Shown in pieces: positions 9,583 through 19,739 of a DNA stretch of 64,000 bases. Every line of letters begins with the position of its first letter. Within the stretch, counting starts at the first letter, position 1. Source of the DNA: Conchocele bisecta (taxonomy: Eukaryota > Mollusca > Bivalvia > Lucinida > Thyasiridae); the NCBI GenBank assembly GCA_029237695.1, contig CM055265.1:81276447-81340446 (forward strand), written 5' to 3'. Made by a program: the position numbers and the translations under genes. The notes beneath the pieces were generated by a model that worked only from the letters and a program-made list of their open reading frames with translations, searched no databases and was not told the origin of the DNA.

Positions 9583-9665
9583 TGTCTTTGAAAGTATATG
9601 TTGTGACCATTCATTTAAAAAAACACAAGACGGTTCAAATGGTGGTCACAACATATACGTCAGTA
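9583..9665. repeat. TTAA-D core palindrome, solitary
   Basis: GAAAGTATATGTTGTGACCA and its complement are separated by a short altered tip. The outer D arms are not visible, so this is a fragment of that family. Confidence 0.6.
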
Positions 9666-10115
9666 TAAATAAGATTTTGGCTTCAGCGATCAAATCCAGA
9701 TCACATTACACTTTGCCTGTGGCTATGCTTATTGCAACGTAGTTTTTTCACGACAAATCATGTGTGATTCTGCATTACAAAGCGATTGGATGGTCATTTA
9801 TTTGGTATTTTACACCATAACCGACTTGTTACGAGCCATTGTTTGTTCGACCATGCTGTTTACATATCCGAGTAGAGCGATACGATCAGTGAATCACAAA
9901 GTAAATATTAAATAGTCATTTAAAAGTATGTTTATCGGGAAAGGTAGAAATCGTGTTTGACAATTAATAGTTTTAGTTTTATACATTTACAAATGTACTA
10001 GAAAATGAGAATATTTTGCTGCGCGGTAAGTTCTGTGTAGATTTTTAGATAGTTGAACCGAATATGGCAGAAACTTTATCTTGTCCAAAAGTCATCTGCT
10101 GTTTTTTAGTACCGG
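9666..10115. other. Unassigned
   Basis: No repeat family or gene signal recognised. Confidence 0.35.
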
Positions 10116-10365
10116 TATCCCCTCACCGATAGGCAAGAGGGGATATAGCTAGTGTTAACCTATGTTTGTATGTACGTGCGTTTATAGTGTAACGTCTTTC
10201 ATTTCGTAATTATGAGCAACTTCGCTGATTTTAATACTAGTTAGCCACAATGTGTGTCTAGGGATGATGCTTTGTTTCGCATAGACCTCATGTCTGAACA
10301 CTGAAGGTCAAGGCCACTGAGGACTTCATCAAGACTGCCAGCGAGGGGATTAGCTTCATAATAAT
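10116..10365 (+). repeat. Rep-Y, copy 1
   Basis: Shares TATCCCCTCACCGATAGGCA, AGAGGGGATATAGC, GCCACAATGTGTGTCTAGGG and CAGCGAGGGGATTAGCTT with 25941-26167. The GGTCAAGGCCAC motif is typical of long, poorly understood mollusc repeats. Confidence 0.65.
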
Positions 10366-10418
10366 GATACCCTTGTTGTAATTGTGATGAACAACCGTAC
10401 TAGTGGGTGGTTGGTCGG

Positions 10419-10851
10419 TCGAACGCGACGGTTTAAATTAACGCTAGGGGTTCCTCCTTATATGAATCACGATTTGCCTGGTTTGGACCTCCGGTACGTT
10501 TTTATCTTTGGCTCTTTTGTTACCTGGGAATTGAATTGGGCTTTTGTTACCTGGGAATTGAATTGGGCTATCTCCATTATAAAAGTAGTAAGATTATTAC
10601 TGTTCCTACTGCTTTTGGGAGGTGTCCAAGTGATTCTGGTGTGGCGACGACCTGGCATCAGATCAGGATTATTCAGATTTCAGAGCTGAATATATAGATT
10701 TTTCATTGTAAATATTCAGTTCTGATTTTGGGATTTACCCCCCATTTGTACAGGTAATATATGGGATTTAGTACTAAACCCAATGACCAGTCCTTAAATG
10801 ACCTTAGCTGTTGATAGGCCGTTAAACACCAATAAACAAACAAACAACCAT
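10419..10851 (+). mobile_element. SINE-2, copy 1
   Basis: SINE-2 body: TTTTGTTACCTGGGAATTGA, TATAAAAGTAGTAAG, TCTGGTGTGGCGA, CCTGGCATCAGATCAGG, GGGATTTACCCCCC. The 3' end is TAGGCCGTTAAACACCAATA with an (AAAC)n tail. A 26-bp piece, TTTTGTTACCTGGGAATTGA and onward, is tandemly duplicated at 10515-10566. The 5' head is eroded. Confidence 0.75.
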
Positions 10852-10875
10852 ACTAACCCTAAGATATTGGTACAC

Positions 10876-10924
10876 TCTGGGAAACCATGTACGGTATGTA
10901 CATGTACATGTTTCCCAGAATAGA
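10876..10924. repeat. Short hairpin
   Basis: TCTGGGAAACCATGTAC pairs with GTACATGTTTCCCAGA across a TACGGTATGTACAT loop. Confidence 0.6.
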
Positions 10925-11176
10925 TTGTATCAATGAATAGCTAGTATACCTATACCATGTTTGATGGGAATATGAGATGACTGCCCCCTCCCTCCCCTCC
11001 ACACCCTGGTTGTTTTATACCTTGTTTGATGTGTGATACTAGGGACAGGTGATTTTCAAGAGAGATTAATTGGCTGGTATTGAAGGGGTGATAGGGAGGA
11101 CTGGAGAATAAAGCTATGTTGGGACTCGTCACCAGTCAAGAGTGCTGAGACATGGTGATCTGTGCTGTCTGATTGC

Positions 11177-11386
11177 CATAATAACCCTAAATATTCGGAC
11201 ACCATTTATTTTATCTTAATATATTGTTTAACACGCCAAGGAGTGTCCAAATATTTATGGTAAAATATGGTTGTACTTGTTTTATCACAATAACACTGAA
11301 TTTGAATACAATTTGTTTTGGGAAACCCCTATTTTATAGGGGTTTCCCAAAACAAAGTGTGTCCAAATAATTAGGGTTATTAAGGT
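11177..11386. mobile_element. MITE-C, copy 2
   Basis: The left end ATAATAACCCTAAATATTCG and right end TTAGGGTTATTA match copy 1. The GGGAAACCCC-GGGGTTTCCC hairpin is perfect; the first hairpin is altered. Confidence 0.78.
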
Positions 11387-11692
11387 AAATTCATCAGATA
11401 CAATGGTCCTGCACAGATAGGTCGATATGGTGTCTTTGGATGTTAATTTCTGCACACTGGTTTGTATAATGTTGTATGCATTGTTTCCTGTTTTCTCGTG
11501 TACCCGGGTGCATTATCTTCTGTGGGGTACCTTATGGTTAAATTCTGGGATTAATGGCTATATCTCCCAATGTCTAATTGCCTGGATTTCCATGTGATTT
11601 CACAATCCATCAACCAACCCGCTTGGGAGATAAGATTATGTATCGGCTACATACATTTCATTCATATGGGGACAAAACCTACAAGTCAAATT
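11387..11692. other. Unassigned
   Basis: No family recognised apart from the flanking MITE-C copies. Confidence 0.35.
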
Positions 11693-12077
11693 TCTAATAA
11701 TAACATTAAATATTCGGACACAATTTATTCTAGGAAACATATATTCATATCTGGTTTCCCACAAGAAAAAGTGTCTCGATGTTTAAGGTTAGTATGGGCG
11801 TACTTGTTTATCTCATTAACCCTTAGACCGCTATCTTAATTTTTTTGCCGTCTGCTGTTTATTTTCCATTTTTATCATTTTCAAATATTGCTTTGACAGC
11901 ACTTTAGAATAATTTACAACATGCTTTATTGGAAATGATTCTGAAGTGCTATCAAACCATGTTTTTATTGAGAAATAAGGCAAGATATAAAAGCAACAGC
12001 AGACGACAATTGTTGTGAGTAGCGGTCTAAGGGTTAATAATATATTTGGATATTATTTGTTCCTAAAGTAAATTCTG
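11693..12077. mobile_element. MITE-C, copy 3, split by TTAA-B copy 7
   Basis: The left half runs from AATAATAACATTAAATATTC through CTGGTTTCCCACAAG and GGTTAGTATGG to CATTAA. The right half resumes with TAATATATTTGGATATTATT and AAATTCTGTCC. Order and spacing match copy 1 once the insert is removed. Confidence 0.75.
11816..12037 (+). mobile_element. TTAA-B MITE, copy 7, inserted in MITE-C
   Basis: TTAACCCTTAGACCGCTATC to TAAGGGTTAA, flanked by MITE-C halves. One of the two direct GACAGCACTT modules is shortened (ACATGCTTTATTGGAAATG). Confidence 0.88.
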
Positions 12078-12429
12078 TCCATGCAAACTTTGACTAAATT
12101 TAAATTGTTCAAATTTTACACATACAAGACAGCAACATATTTTATAATGATGCATGTGTTTAGAGACTTTGTACAGCTATCTGTCTGATAATTTGTAAAT
12201 TTATAGCAACATCTGTAACACCCTGTTTGTTTATTCTGTTTTGCAACCTACGCAACTTTTATTTTTGGGGTTACTTAGGTAGACCTGTTGAAAAATGAAT
12301 GTACTAATTTCCATAAAATTTTTGAACCTTTGTTTATACCACTGGCATACGAAGTATGTCGAGGTGTTTATAGTTTTAGTGTTTATAGTCCGTCTCCGTC
12401 CGTCTCCATCCATCCGTCCGTCCGGGCAC

Positions 12430-12588
12430 ACATTAGGGTACTTATGTGGCTAGCCCCACAGGGTTATGGACTTGTTAAAGGATAGGGTTGGTTACAATTA
12501 GCCACCTAAAAAATCGTTTTATGTGGCTAAAAATCGTTTTATGTGGCTAATATTTAACATGTGATAAGCCACATAAGTACCCTAATGT
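12430..12588. mobile_element. MITE-S, copy 1
   Basis: Inverted ends ACATTAGGGTACTTATGTGG and complement. Inner repeats read ATCGTTTTATGTGGCTAA. It is flanked by GTCC repeats. Confidence 0.75.
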
Positions 12589-12629
12589 AAGAACGGTCCG
12601 TCCGTCCGTCCGTCCGTCCGTCCGGGCAC

Positions 12630-12792
12630 ACATTAGGGTACTTATGTGGCTAGCCCCACAGGGTTACGGACTTGTTAAAGGATAGGGTTGGTTACAATTA
12701 GCCACCTAAAAAATTGTTTTATGTGGCTAAAAATCGTTTTATGTGGCTATTAAATATTTAACATGTGATAAGCCACATAAGTACCCTAATGT
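12630..12792. mobile_element. MITE-S, copy 2
   Basis: Near-identical to copy 1 including its GTCCGGGCAC flank, so the element and its microsatellite were probably duplicated together rather than inserted twice. Confidence 0.75.
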
Positions 12793-13283
12793 AAGAACGT
12801 CCGTCCGTCCGTCCGTCCGTCTGTCTGTCTGTCCACATTTAAAGTTTTTGGATACTCTTTATCTCTGTAACGGTAAGTCGGATTGACTTCAAACTTCATA
12901 TACTTGCTTATCATCATCCATGTTTTCATTCCAATACCATACCTATGCGGCATTCATGTCCAAGGTCAAACTACTTAGAAATTTGTGTTAATCCTTTTTA
13001 ATATTTACGTTAAAGTTTTTATTTGTTCACTTTCTCTAGTTCTTTTATATTTTGCATACATCGCCATTATCACATTGGACGTTCCTTTCCCACTTCAGTG
13101 TATTTAATACATTTCAGGCTGCTGGATAATTTCCCTTGCTTGCAGCTGGTGTTATATTTTGGAAGTTATGCTTGTTTACTTGAAGTTCAAAACTGTTAAT
13201 GTCTTAATCGTTATCATTCCGTTGCACTGGTTGCTTGCTAGTATTTGTGTGTCAATGCAGCGAGTAGTTCAAAACATAAGTAA

Positions 13284-13468
13284 TATGTGGCTGTGGCTGG
13301 AGAAATGGGGTTTATGGGCTTTGCGACCAGTGTAGATCCTGATCAGACTGTGCTGATGCACACTGTTCACCATTCCATCAATGAAACACCCGTCATGCTT
13401 CTAACAAGGAATATAGATCGTTATCAGGCTACAGGAGTGTACTATACACTGGTTACAGATTCCCCCCC
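13284..13468 (+). mobile_element. MITE-G, copy 1 (truncated; family definition)
   Basis: Family MITE-G has inverted ends TGTGGCTGTGACTGGAGAAA and TTTCTCCAGTCACAGCCACA. It carries modules GACCAGTGTAGATCCTGATC, CCATCAATGAAACACCCGTC and ATCGTTATCAGGCTACAG, then a right arm. This copy keeps the left end and modules but loses the right end beyond CTGGTTACAGATTCCC. Confidence 0.75.
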
Positions 13469-14141
13469 ATATATATCTGACCAAATTTTAGGGGCGGTGG
13501 AGGGAGGGGGGTATCCGATGCCCCTCACACAACTGTCTAGTGTATTATGTATATGCAATAAAAGTTCATCGTTACTGATCAGGGAGGGGTGTGCAATTAA
13601 GATTAACATGTTCCATTGGAGTTTTTTCTTGTCTCCAGAGTGGGATTTTCATCATCCTTCTTTGTTGTGTTTGTCTATCATGACCTTTGACTTTGACACC
13701 GCCAGCAGCTGTTGCCTAGATAGTGAACTATGCCAGTTGTGTCTTATTCCCATACAACTTGTTGCTGCAATGAACATCTTAATTCTCTGACCCGAGGCTA
13801 ATTGTTTCAGCAGTGGCTTCGATTTCATCCAGTATAGTTTGCAGAAATCTGCAAGAATATCTTGAATGCGATTGTGGGGTTTAATGTTTTTAGCAGGTCT
13901 GGTACATAAACTGCAGGAATTATGTTAATTCATCAGTGAGCCGGCAAAAAACCAATGTTATCATGAAGATTTATTAGCACTGGGACCATGTGGTTTAAAT
14001 TAGTGGCAATGTGATATGTCAGTATACAGGCTGATATGGGCTTCTGGTTTGACCCCTGATAGACACTTTCTCACACTCAGATAAAACAAAGATTGGGAGG
14101 GAGTTTGTGGCATGTCTGTCAAATGATGAAACTTTTCATTA
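13469..14141. other. Unassigned
   Basis: The 167-codon forward frame starting at 13287 covers MITE-G sequence and then this stretch. No domain is visible, so I treat it as chance. Confidence 0.35.
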
Positions 14142-14199
14142 GCAATCAGTGTGGATTCAGATCAAACTGCACATCCTGGTCTGGATCCATACTGATTGT
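14142..14199. repeat. MITE-G-like core palindrome
   Basis: CAATCAGTGTGGATTCAGATC pairs with GGTCTGGATCCATACTGATTG, the same GTGTAGATCCAGATCAG type of core without outer arms. Confidence 0.55.
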
Positions 14200-14517
14200 T
14201 ATGGACTACTGTGACAGCGACATGCACAGCAATAGTGAATTTCTTGATGAGGTTGCTGATACACTCAGTATAGTGTCAGAGTTTGTGTTGGTTCAGTTGC
14301 GAAGTTGTGTGTTTTCAATTCAGATGCATAGACTGTTAATTTCAGATTAGGAGTAGGTGCTGCTAGCTGCAGATCTTGTTTATGTCTTACTTCATCCATA
14401 GCTCACCAATCCAAATGAGCAGCAACAGTAGTATGGTAACTTTCATGGTGATTTAAATTCTTTTGATCTTACTAAGCTTCTGGGCAACTAGATTCCAGCT
14501 TCTGGGTAACTAGATTC

Positions 14518-14778
14518 GACCACTGTAGGTGTTGTGAATGGGTGGGTGAGGGTGGGGTGGGAGTGGCTATAGTTATAGACCACTGTAGGTGTTGTGAATG
14601 GGTGGGGTGAGGGTGGGGTGGGAGTGGCTATAGTTATAGACCACTGTAGGTGTTGTGAATGGGTGGGGTGAGGGTGGGCCGGTGGGAGTGGCTATAGTTA
14701 TAGACCACTGTAGGTGTTGTGAATGGGTGGGGTGAGGGTGGGCCGGTGGGAGTGACTATAGTTATAGACCACTGTAGT
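14518..14778. repeat. Minisatellite, four units of 60-64 bp
   Basis: The unit runs from GACCACTGTAGGTGTTGTGA through a GGGTGGGGTGAGGGTGGG tract to GGCTATAGTTATA. The four units differ by one to four bases in the G-rich part. A separate 22-bp direct repeat, AGCTTCTGGGNAACTAGATTC, precedes it at 14476-14519. Confidence 0.92.
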
Positions 14779-14784
14779 CAGATT

Positions 14785-15007
14785 TTAACCCATTCCTTTC
14801 GAAATACACTTTTAGGGGTTATAACATTTTTTAAATATTTAATTTTTATTATTTCTAAATGAAAGTATATGTTGTGACCACTCATTTGAACTGTCTCAAT
14901 GAGACGGTTCAAATGGTGGTCACGACATATATTTCTGAGCTCATATAAAGAAAACATTTAGGATTTTCTACAAACATAATGGCGTATCCTCAGCATGAAA
15001 TGGGTTA
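14785..15007 (-). mobile_element. TTAA-D MITE, copy 1 (family definition)
   Basis: Family TTAA-D is about 220 bp. Its ends are TTAACCCATT and AATGGGTTA(A). The central palindrome AGTATATGTTGTGACCACTC with CATTTGAACCGTCT and complement lies at 14862-14932. The arms carry TGAGCTCATATAAAGAAAA and CCTCAGCATGAAATGGG. Confidence 0.8.
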
Positions 15008-15446
15008 TTTTTGCATGCCATCTGACATGCCAACTAGACCTTCTTTAGAATTGCCATCAGTATTTTAAATCTTGTCCTCGGAAGAATATTCCTGAAAGAC
15101 AAAGATATTGTAAGTTTTAATTTTAATGATTATCTGGTTCACTAGTTCCTGAGGGTTTTAATTGGTGGTCTTGTTGTAATTAAGCTAAGTTCCTGTCTCA
15201 TGTTTTTATGGTGAATATGGCATGAAGTGCCATGCCTGCTTCTCGCCAATTATTTTGTTTTTGTTTCCGCGCTCAAATTCACCAAATGAGATGTAAAACA
15301 CTCTAAGCGGTCTGTCGATTCATGTGAACTTACAATTAGGAATTTTCATTCTTGCAAAACAGATTATGGTTTTTCATTCCTGAAAGTTTCGTGCTTCAGT
15401 AATTAGTAAAGCATTTTGCTATAATACCCTGCTCAAAGTACATGTC
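15008..15446. other. Unassigned
   Basis: No repeat family or gene signal recognised. Confidence 0.35.
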
Positions 15447-15675
15447 TTAACCCTTTCCCTGTTTTGCGATATTTCGACTCATCCAAATCCAAAACATCTG
15501 AATAAAAGAATCAAATGCTGGGTCAAATGATGGTTAAATTATCTGATAGAGTAGAAAACATTGTGGGAAAAGGAGAAATTGCTTGTTACAAGCAATTTCT
15601 CCTTTTCCCACATTGTTTTCAAAAGACATCTTCTGCAGAGGCGTGAAAAGTCGTCTCTATCAGGGAAAGGGTTAA
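15447..15675. mobile_element. TTAA-E MITE
   Basis: Ends TTAACCCTTTCCCTG and CAGGGAAAGGGTTAA, a 15-bp inverted repeat. A perfect inner palindrome, GTGGGAAAAGGAGAAATTGC and complement, lies at 15555-15603. It is distinct from TTAA-A beyond the first ten bases. This is the only copy I found in the window. Confidence 0.85.
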
Positions 15676-15709
15676 GACAATAAAAATATACTTTGGTTCT
15701 CAGATACTT

Positions 15710-16077
15710 TTAACTCTTTTAAAAATTTTATGTTGTAATCATTCATTTGAACCGTCTCAACGGTTCAAATGAGTGGTAACAACGTATACTTCCATGCATA
15801 ATTAACCCTTAGACCGCTATCGTCATTTTTTGCCGTCGGCTGTTTATTTTCTATTTTCCATTTTTATCATCAAAAACATGCTTTGACAGCACTTTAGAAT
15901 AATTTACAACATGCTTTGACACTGGAAATGATTCTGAAGTGTTGTCAAATCATGTTTTTTATTGAGAAATAAGGCAAGATATAAAAGCAACAGCAGACGA
16001 CAATTGTTGTGTGTAGCGATCTAAGGGTTAAGAGAATTATTTTTTATTTTTCATAGCTTTGGCATGTAATGGGTTAG
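15710..16077 (-). mobile_element. TTAA-D MITE, copy 2, split by TTAA-B copy 8
   Basis: The D palindrome (TTGTAATCATTCATTTGAACC and complement) is at about 15731-15791. After the inserted B element the D arm resumes and ends GCATGTAATGGGTTA. Confidence 0.75.
15802..16031 (+). mobile_element. TTAA-B MITE, copy 8, inserted in TTAA-D
   Basis: Starts TTAACCCTTAGACCGCTATC and ends TAAGGGTTAA, with TTAA on both flanks inside the D right arm. Confidence 0.88.
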
Positions 16078-16221
16078 GCTATTTACATACAAATGGAAGT
16101 TTTTGTACCCAGAGATGGACAGGACAATAGTGCAAGGGACATAACCCAGTGATATTGGCTGCTTATCTGCCAACTGGCAGCCGGAGTCCAATAGTTACCA
16201 TTGCTGGATGTGGCCTGATAT

Positions 16222-16603
16222 AATTCCAGATAAGGTGCGTATTGGCATATTTTACACACTTTTCTTTAGCTGAATACGCATGGATTATCAGCAGTGGGAG
16301 TACAAAATATTCCCAGCAATGTGAAAATGCGCATTGATTTTTAAATTGAGCAGTGAAAATACTGTAATAAAGTTGAAAATGTACTTTGAAAAAGTAAATT
16401 TTCAGCTGTATTACAGTATAAATAAGTGAATAAGTAACAATACACTCAAATAAATGAATGTTTAAATTTGTTTTGATCATTAATTTTGTTCCCTATTTAA
16501 TAATGAAAAAATCAATAATCCATTTGTAAAAATAAAATACACATTTAATTTGAAATCAGGGAGTACAATCTGCTTTACACACAAAGCTTATCTGGAGCTC
16601 TGT
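16222..16603. mobile_element. MITE-AC, copy 1
   Basis: Shares about 380 bp with 47451-47804: CCAGATAAGGTGCGTNTT, GAATACGCAT, GGGAGTACAAAATA, CAGCAATGTGAAAAT, GTGAAAATACTGTAATAAAG, AATTTGTTTT, then CTTATCTGGAGCTCTG. The ends are inverted (CCAGATAAG, CTTATCTGG). No coding capacity. Confidence 0.7.
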
Positions 16604-16701
16604 TCACAGTTGGGCCACAATCATTTTGTTCGTATACATCATCACAGTATTTTGGGCCATATTGTTTTGTTACTGGCTGTTTGTCATTTGCTGAAAGACC
16701 T

Positions 16702-16914
16702 GGGGCCTGTTTCACTAAACTTCGTACGACTGAAATGTCCGTAAGTGCAAATTTAGGATTGTCTGGAAATTTCAATTGATGGATTTACATTTATTAATAA
16801 ATGTAAATCCAATAGTTGTTTATAAGAGAACTTTACTAATGTGAAATTTACAGACTATCATACTTTTGCATTTACGAACATTTTAGTCGTACAAAGTTTA
16901 GTGAAACAGGCCCC
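16702..16914 (+). mobile_element. MITE-F, copy 2
   Basis: GGGGCCTGTTTCACTAAAC to GTGAAACAGGCCCC. The central GCATATGC palindrome has been lost, leaving TTTATTAATAAATG. Confidence 0.87.
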
Positions 16915-16981
16915 TGATAACTAGAATACCAGTCTAGGCTCGGCTCGGAAATGGTAGGAATTACGAGACTCGTTCTTTTCA
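16915..16981 (+). repeat. MITE-AD fragment
   Basis: CCTGATAACTAGAATACCAG and GGCTCGG..ATGGTAGGAATT match the left part of the AD copy at 21545. Confidence 0.5.
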
Positions 16982-17344
16982 ATGAAAAATATTTATTACG
17001 CTCTTTCGAATTATTAGCATTGGTTTCACTGTGAGAGAAAACCCGTAATCAACTCCTTTCAAATAATATACAGTGAAGAGAACACCCGTAATTGTAAAGT
17101 TATTTGAAATCTTGAAAAGGATCTTGACTAATCTGCAATGTTTAATGTGAGTGAACACATTCCAAACATGCACTTAAATATATCTAGTTCATATAACAGC
17201 TGCGTAATTTGGATTTCAAACAGCTTACACGACGTCACATTTGACGTCGAAAAGTGAGAAACATGTAATTGTGTAACTATTCATGCACACAGCACAATTC
17301 ATTAATTGTAATCTCAAAACTAGACTAAAGACGCATACATATCC
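16982..17344. other. Unassigned
   Basis: Contains ACGTCACATTTGACGTCGA, a small palindrome at about 17230. Nothing else is recognised. Confidence 0.35.
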
Positions 17345-17514
17345 GCCGTACTTTATACAATGGTTTCTTGTAAACGATTGTTGGATTTACATTTATTGAA
17401 CATAGGCTGCATATGCAGCCTATGCTCAATACATGTAAATCCATCAATTGAAATTTACAGACTATTCTAAATCTGCACTTACGAACATTTTAGTCGTACA
17501 AGGTTTAGTGAAAA
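17345..17514 (-). mobile_element. MITE-F, copy 3 (left-truncated)
   Basis: Starts within the arm and keeps GTTTCTTGTAAACGATTG, the intact ATAGGCTGCATATGCAGCCT centre and the right arm to AGGTTTAGTGAAA. Confidence 0.8.
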
Positions 17515-17611
17515 GAAGATTTGTAGTCTCTATAGTTATATGTTCTAAACCCAAGATCATTTTGCACATCTGTAAAGAATAATATTTGTATTTTTGCAGC
17601 ACAAGAAAATG

Positions 17612-17680
17612 CAGTGGAACCTCTCTAAACCGGACTCCCTGGGAAATCCCCAGGGTGTCCAGTTTAGAGAGGTTCCACTG
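17612..17680. mobile_element. MITE-R hairpin
   Basis: CAGTGGAACCTCTCTAAACC and its near-complement GTTTAGAGAGGTTCCACTG surround a short CCCTGGG tip. Solitary ends of the same type occur at 51692-51715, 54832-54895 and 57469-57507. Confidence 0.7.
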
Positions 17681-17754
17681 TTATTCCGATATACATGGTT
17701 TGTGCATGGATATACATGGTGTTACCAACGTTTGACCTGTCTTTCATAATTACT

Positions 17755-17990
17755 AGATACAAATATATCGAGGGGTATATAGCTTTCGTATTTCCATCCG
17801 TCTGTCTGTCTGTCCGTATAATATTTTCGTTCGGAGACCCATTGTCTCTGCAAACGTAAGTCGGATTGACTTGAAACTTCCTATACTTCTTTATCATCAT
17901 CCATATTTTCATTCTATGGTCTACCCATGCTGCTTTCATGCCCTAGGTCAAGGCCAAATGACTTACTTCTTAAAAACCATTTGTACCATG
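17755..17990 (+). repeat. Rep-T, copy 2
   Basis: CGAGGGGTATATAGCTTTCG, a GTCTGTCTGTCC tract, then GTAAGTCGGATTGACTTGAA, TATCATCATCCATATTTTC and CATGCCCTAGGTCAAGGCC, as in copy 1. Confidence 0.7.
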
Positions 17991-18029
17991 CGGTTGCCGG
18001 TATCCGTGAGCCCCTGCTCACTTGCGCTA

Positions 18030-18606
18030 CTGTCTGTTTCACGAAACGGCCAAATTTTACCGCCATATAAACAATGCAAAAGCAATTTTTTTTTTGATAA
18101 TATGAAATTTTATAAACATTTAAGAATGATCCTTCTTTATATTTCGTGAAATTTGGTCACATATTGATTTTATTTCGAAAAATTAATTTGTCTATGGGAA
18201 TGGGGGGAAAAGGAGGTTAAGGAGCTGTGGGAGGAGTGAAAGAAAACAACAACACATTCAGAAATTGACTGGAACCTGTTAGATAGCTTGGAAATGATCT
18301 AACAAAAAAAACAAAATTAAAATTTTGAAAAATCGGTCCATTATTTCTGAAATCAGAAAAATATCCCCATGTTAAATCTCCAAAGACATCTTCACTCTGT
18401 CACTCTGTGTAGATGTCTATGGGGATTTAACATGGGGAAATTGTTTTTTTCATAATAAAATCAATATCAATATTGGACCAAATTTCACAAAATATAAAGA
18501 ATGCTCATTCTTAAATTTTAATAAAATTTAACATTATCCAAAAAAAAATTGTTTTTGCATTGTTTATATAAGTGAAAAATTTGGACAGCTTTCGTGAAGC
18601 AGACAG
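18030..18606. mobile_element. TA-O foldback element
   Basis: 577 bp with TA on both sides (18028-18029, 18607-18608). The inverted arms are about 140-150 bp: CTGTCTGTTTCACGAAA and ATATAAACAATGCAAAA on the left, complements on the right. A central palindrome, CCCCATGTTAAATC and complement, surrounds a GATGTCT hairpin at about 18364-18437. TA duplication suggests Tc1/mariner mobilisation. No transposase. Confidence 0.75.
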
Positions 18607-18608
18607 TA

Positions 18609-19060
18609 TGTAGTTTGGAAATAAAACGTGGTGTCTATTCTTGAAACAAGGCATGCAGGGCCTCAATGAAATTCCAGGAATTAAGCCCGCTAAATCAACT
18701 CTGTAAGTGGCATTATAAATTGTTTTGCTGATTGGTCATAAGACGGTATTCAATCAATAATCATTTAATGGGAAAATGTAAGTGTGGCTGGCATCCACCA
18801 TCTACATTGATTCATTCAAACTGGCAAATAAGTCTGTGATTTTAACTTTACGCCTATTCTACGACGTAAAAAATGTGATGTGTCAAGAGAGGAACTTTAA
18901 TTTTGCCGCGAGCTGACAAAATGGACCTTAACACGTTTGCAACAAATGTAGCTCCAGATTGGCTTGGATTCAGTGTTCGTCAATGTTTACTTTTGGAAAA
19001 TTCACAATATCTCGTCATAGCGGGCTACTGTAGACATTTTTCTACTTATTCTCTGTAACA
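18609..19060. other. Unassigned
   Basis: No repeat family or gene recognised. A short TGTCAAGAGAGGAAC region near 18880 has no matching partner. Confidence 0.35.
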
Positions 19061-19135
19061 TGCCTCACATGAAATTCAAATTTCAGTCTGTTGGACTGTC
19101 TGTTAGAGTGAAATTCCAATTCCATGTGAGGTATA
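19061..19135. repeat. Hairpin
   Basis: GCCTCACATGAAATTC pairs with GAATT(CCAATT)CCATGTGAGG. Outer ATTCTCTGTAACAT and ATATAATAAA do not extend it. Probably a small MITE of its own kind. Confidence 0.5.
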
Positions 19136-19474
19136 TAATAAACTTATCACAGATCTGCGTGATCAGTTTCAAAAATTCTTTCATGCGATAAATAGAGGAT
19201 CTTACATTAGTGTTTATTTAATATGATATTTATTAAACGAGTTTACTGATTTCATAACAAACGAGGCTATGACCACCTAGCGTGTTTTCTGTATCGGCCT
19301 CATTTGCATATTTATTACACTCGGCTAGTGTAATATGATTGTTATTACACTGTGAAAGTCTGTTGTATGTAATAAAGTCTCATACACTAACCAAAATAGC
19401 TTCCGTTGTGTCAATGTGAATCATCTTGCATATTTATGATGTTTTCATTGTAAATACATTTACAGTCGCTAACC
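19136..19474. other. Unassigned, small inverted repeats
   Basis: Around 19312-19375 the word TATTACAC and its complement GTGTAATA occur repeatedly. No family assignment. Confidence 0.35.
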
Positions 19475-19735
19475 TGTTTGTCTGCGTGTATGTCTGTTTG
19501 TCCATCTTTTCGAGATTTGCCCATTTGTACAGGTACTATATGGGATTTACTACAAAACCCATTGACCCAGCCTTAAATGACCTTAGCTGTTCATAGGCCG
19601 TTAAACTCCAACAAACAAACTGTCCGAGATTTGCGTTCGGATACCCACTGCTTGAAACTTCATATACTTATTTATCGTCATCCATATTGTCATTCAGTAG
19701 CCTACCGGCATGTGACCCCTATGCTCAATGTCAAT
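19475..19735 (+). repeat. Rep-T, copy 3, split by SINE-2 tail
   Basis: CGAGATTTGC occurs on both sides of the SINE-2 fragment (about 19510-19519 and 19623-19632), as a target duplication. Rep-T then resumes with CCACTGCTTGAAACTTC and TTATTTATCGTCATCC. Confidence 0.7.
19520..19620 (+). mobile_element. SINE-2, 3' fragment
   Basis: CCATTTGTACAGGTACTATA, TGGGATTTACTACAAAACCC, CCTTAAATGACCTTAGCTG and an (AAAC)n tail. It is 5'-truncated, as is usual for LINE-mobilised retroposons. Confidence 0.8.
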
Positions 19736-19739
19736 GTCA

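Larger units (their letters stand above)
12340..12990 (+). repeat. Rep-T, copy 1, with duplicated inner MITE
   Basis: Starts near GTCGAGGTGTTTATAG and enters a GTCC/GTCT microsatellite. It then continues AAAGTTTTTGGATACTC, GTAAGTCGGATTGACTTC and CATATACTTGCTTATCATC. The same order occurs at 17755, 19475 and 59243. Two copies of an inner element, MITE-S, sit in the microsatellite. Confidence 0.7.

Noticed and set aside
12340..12990. Segmental duplication of host DNA
   Set aside because: The duplicated unit is a MITE with inverted ends plus microsatellite, inside a dispersed repeat.
13287..13790. 167-codon forward open frame, the longest in the window
   Set aside because: Its first 60 or so codons are MITE-G sequence and the rest has no domain or coding-like composition.
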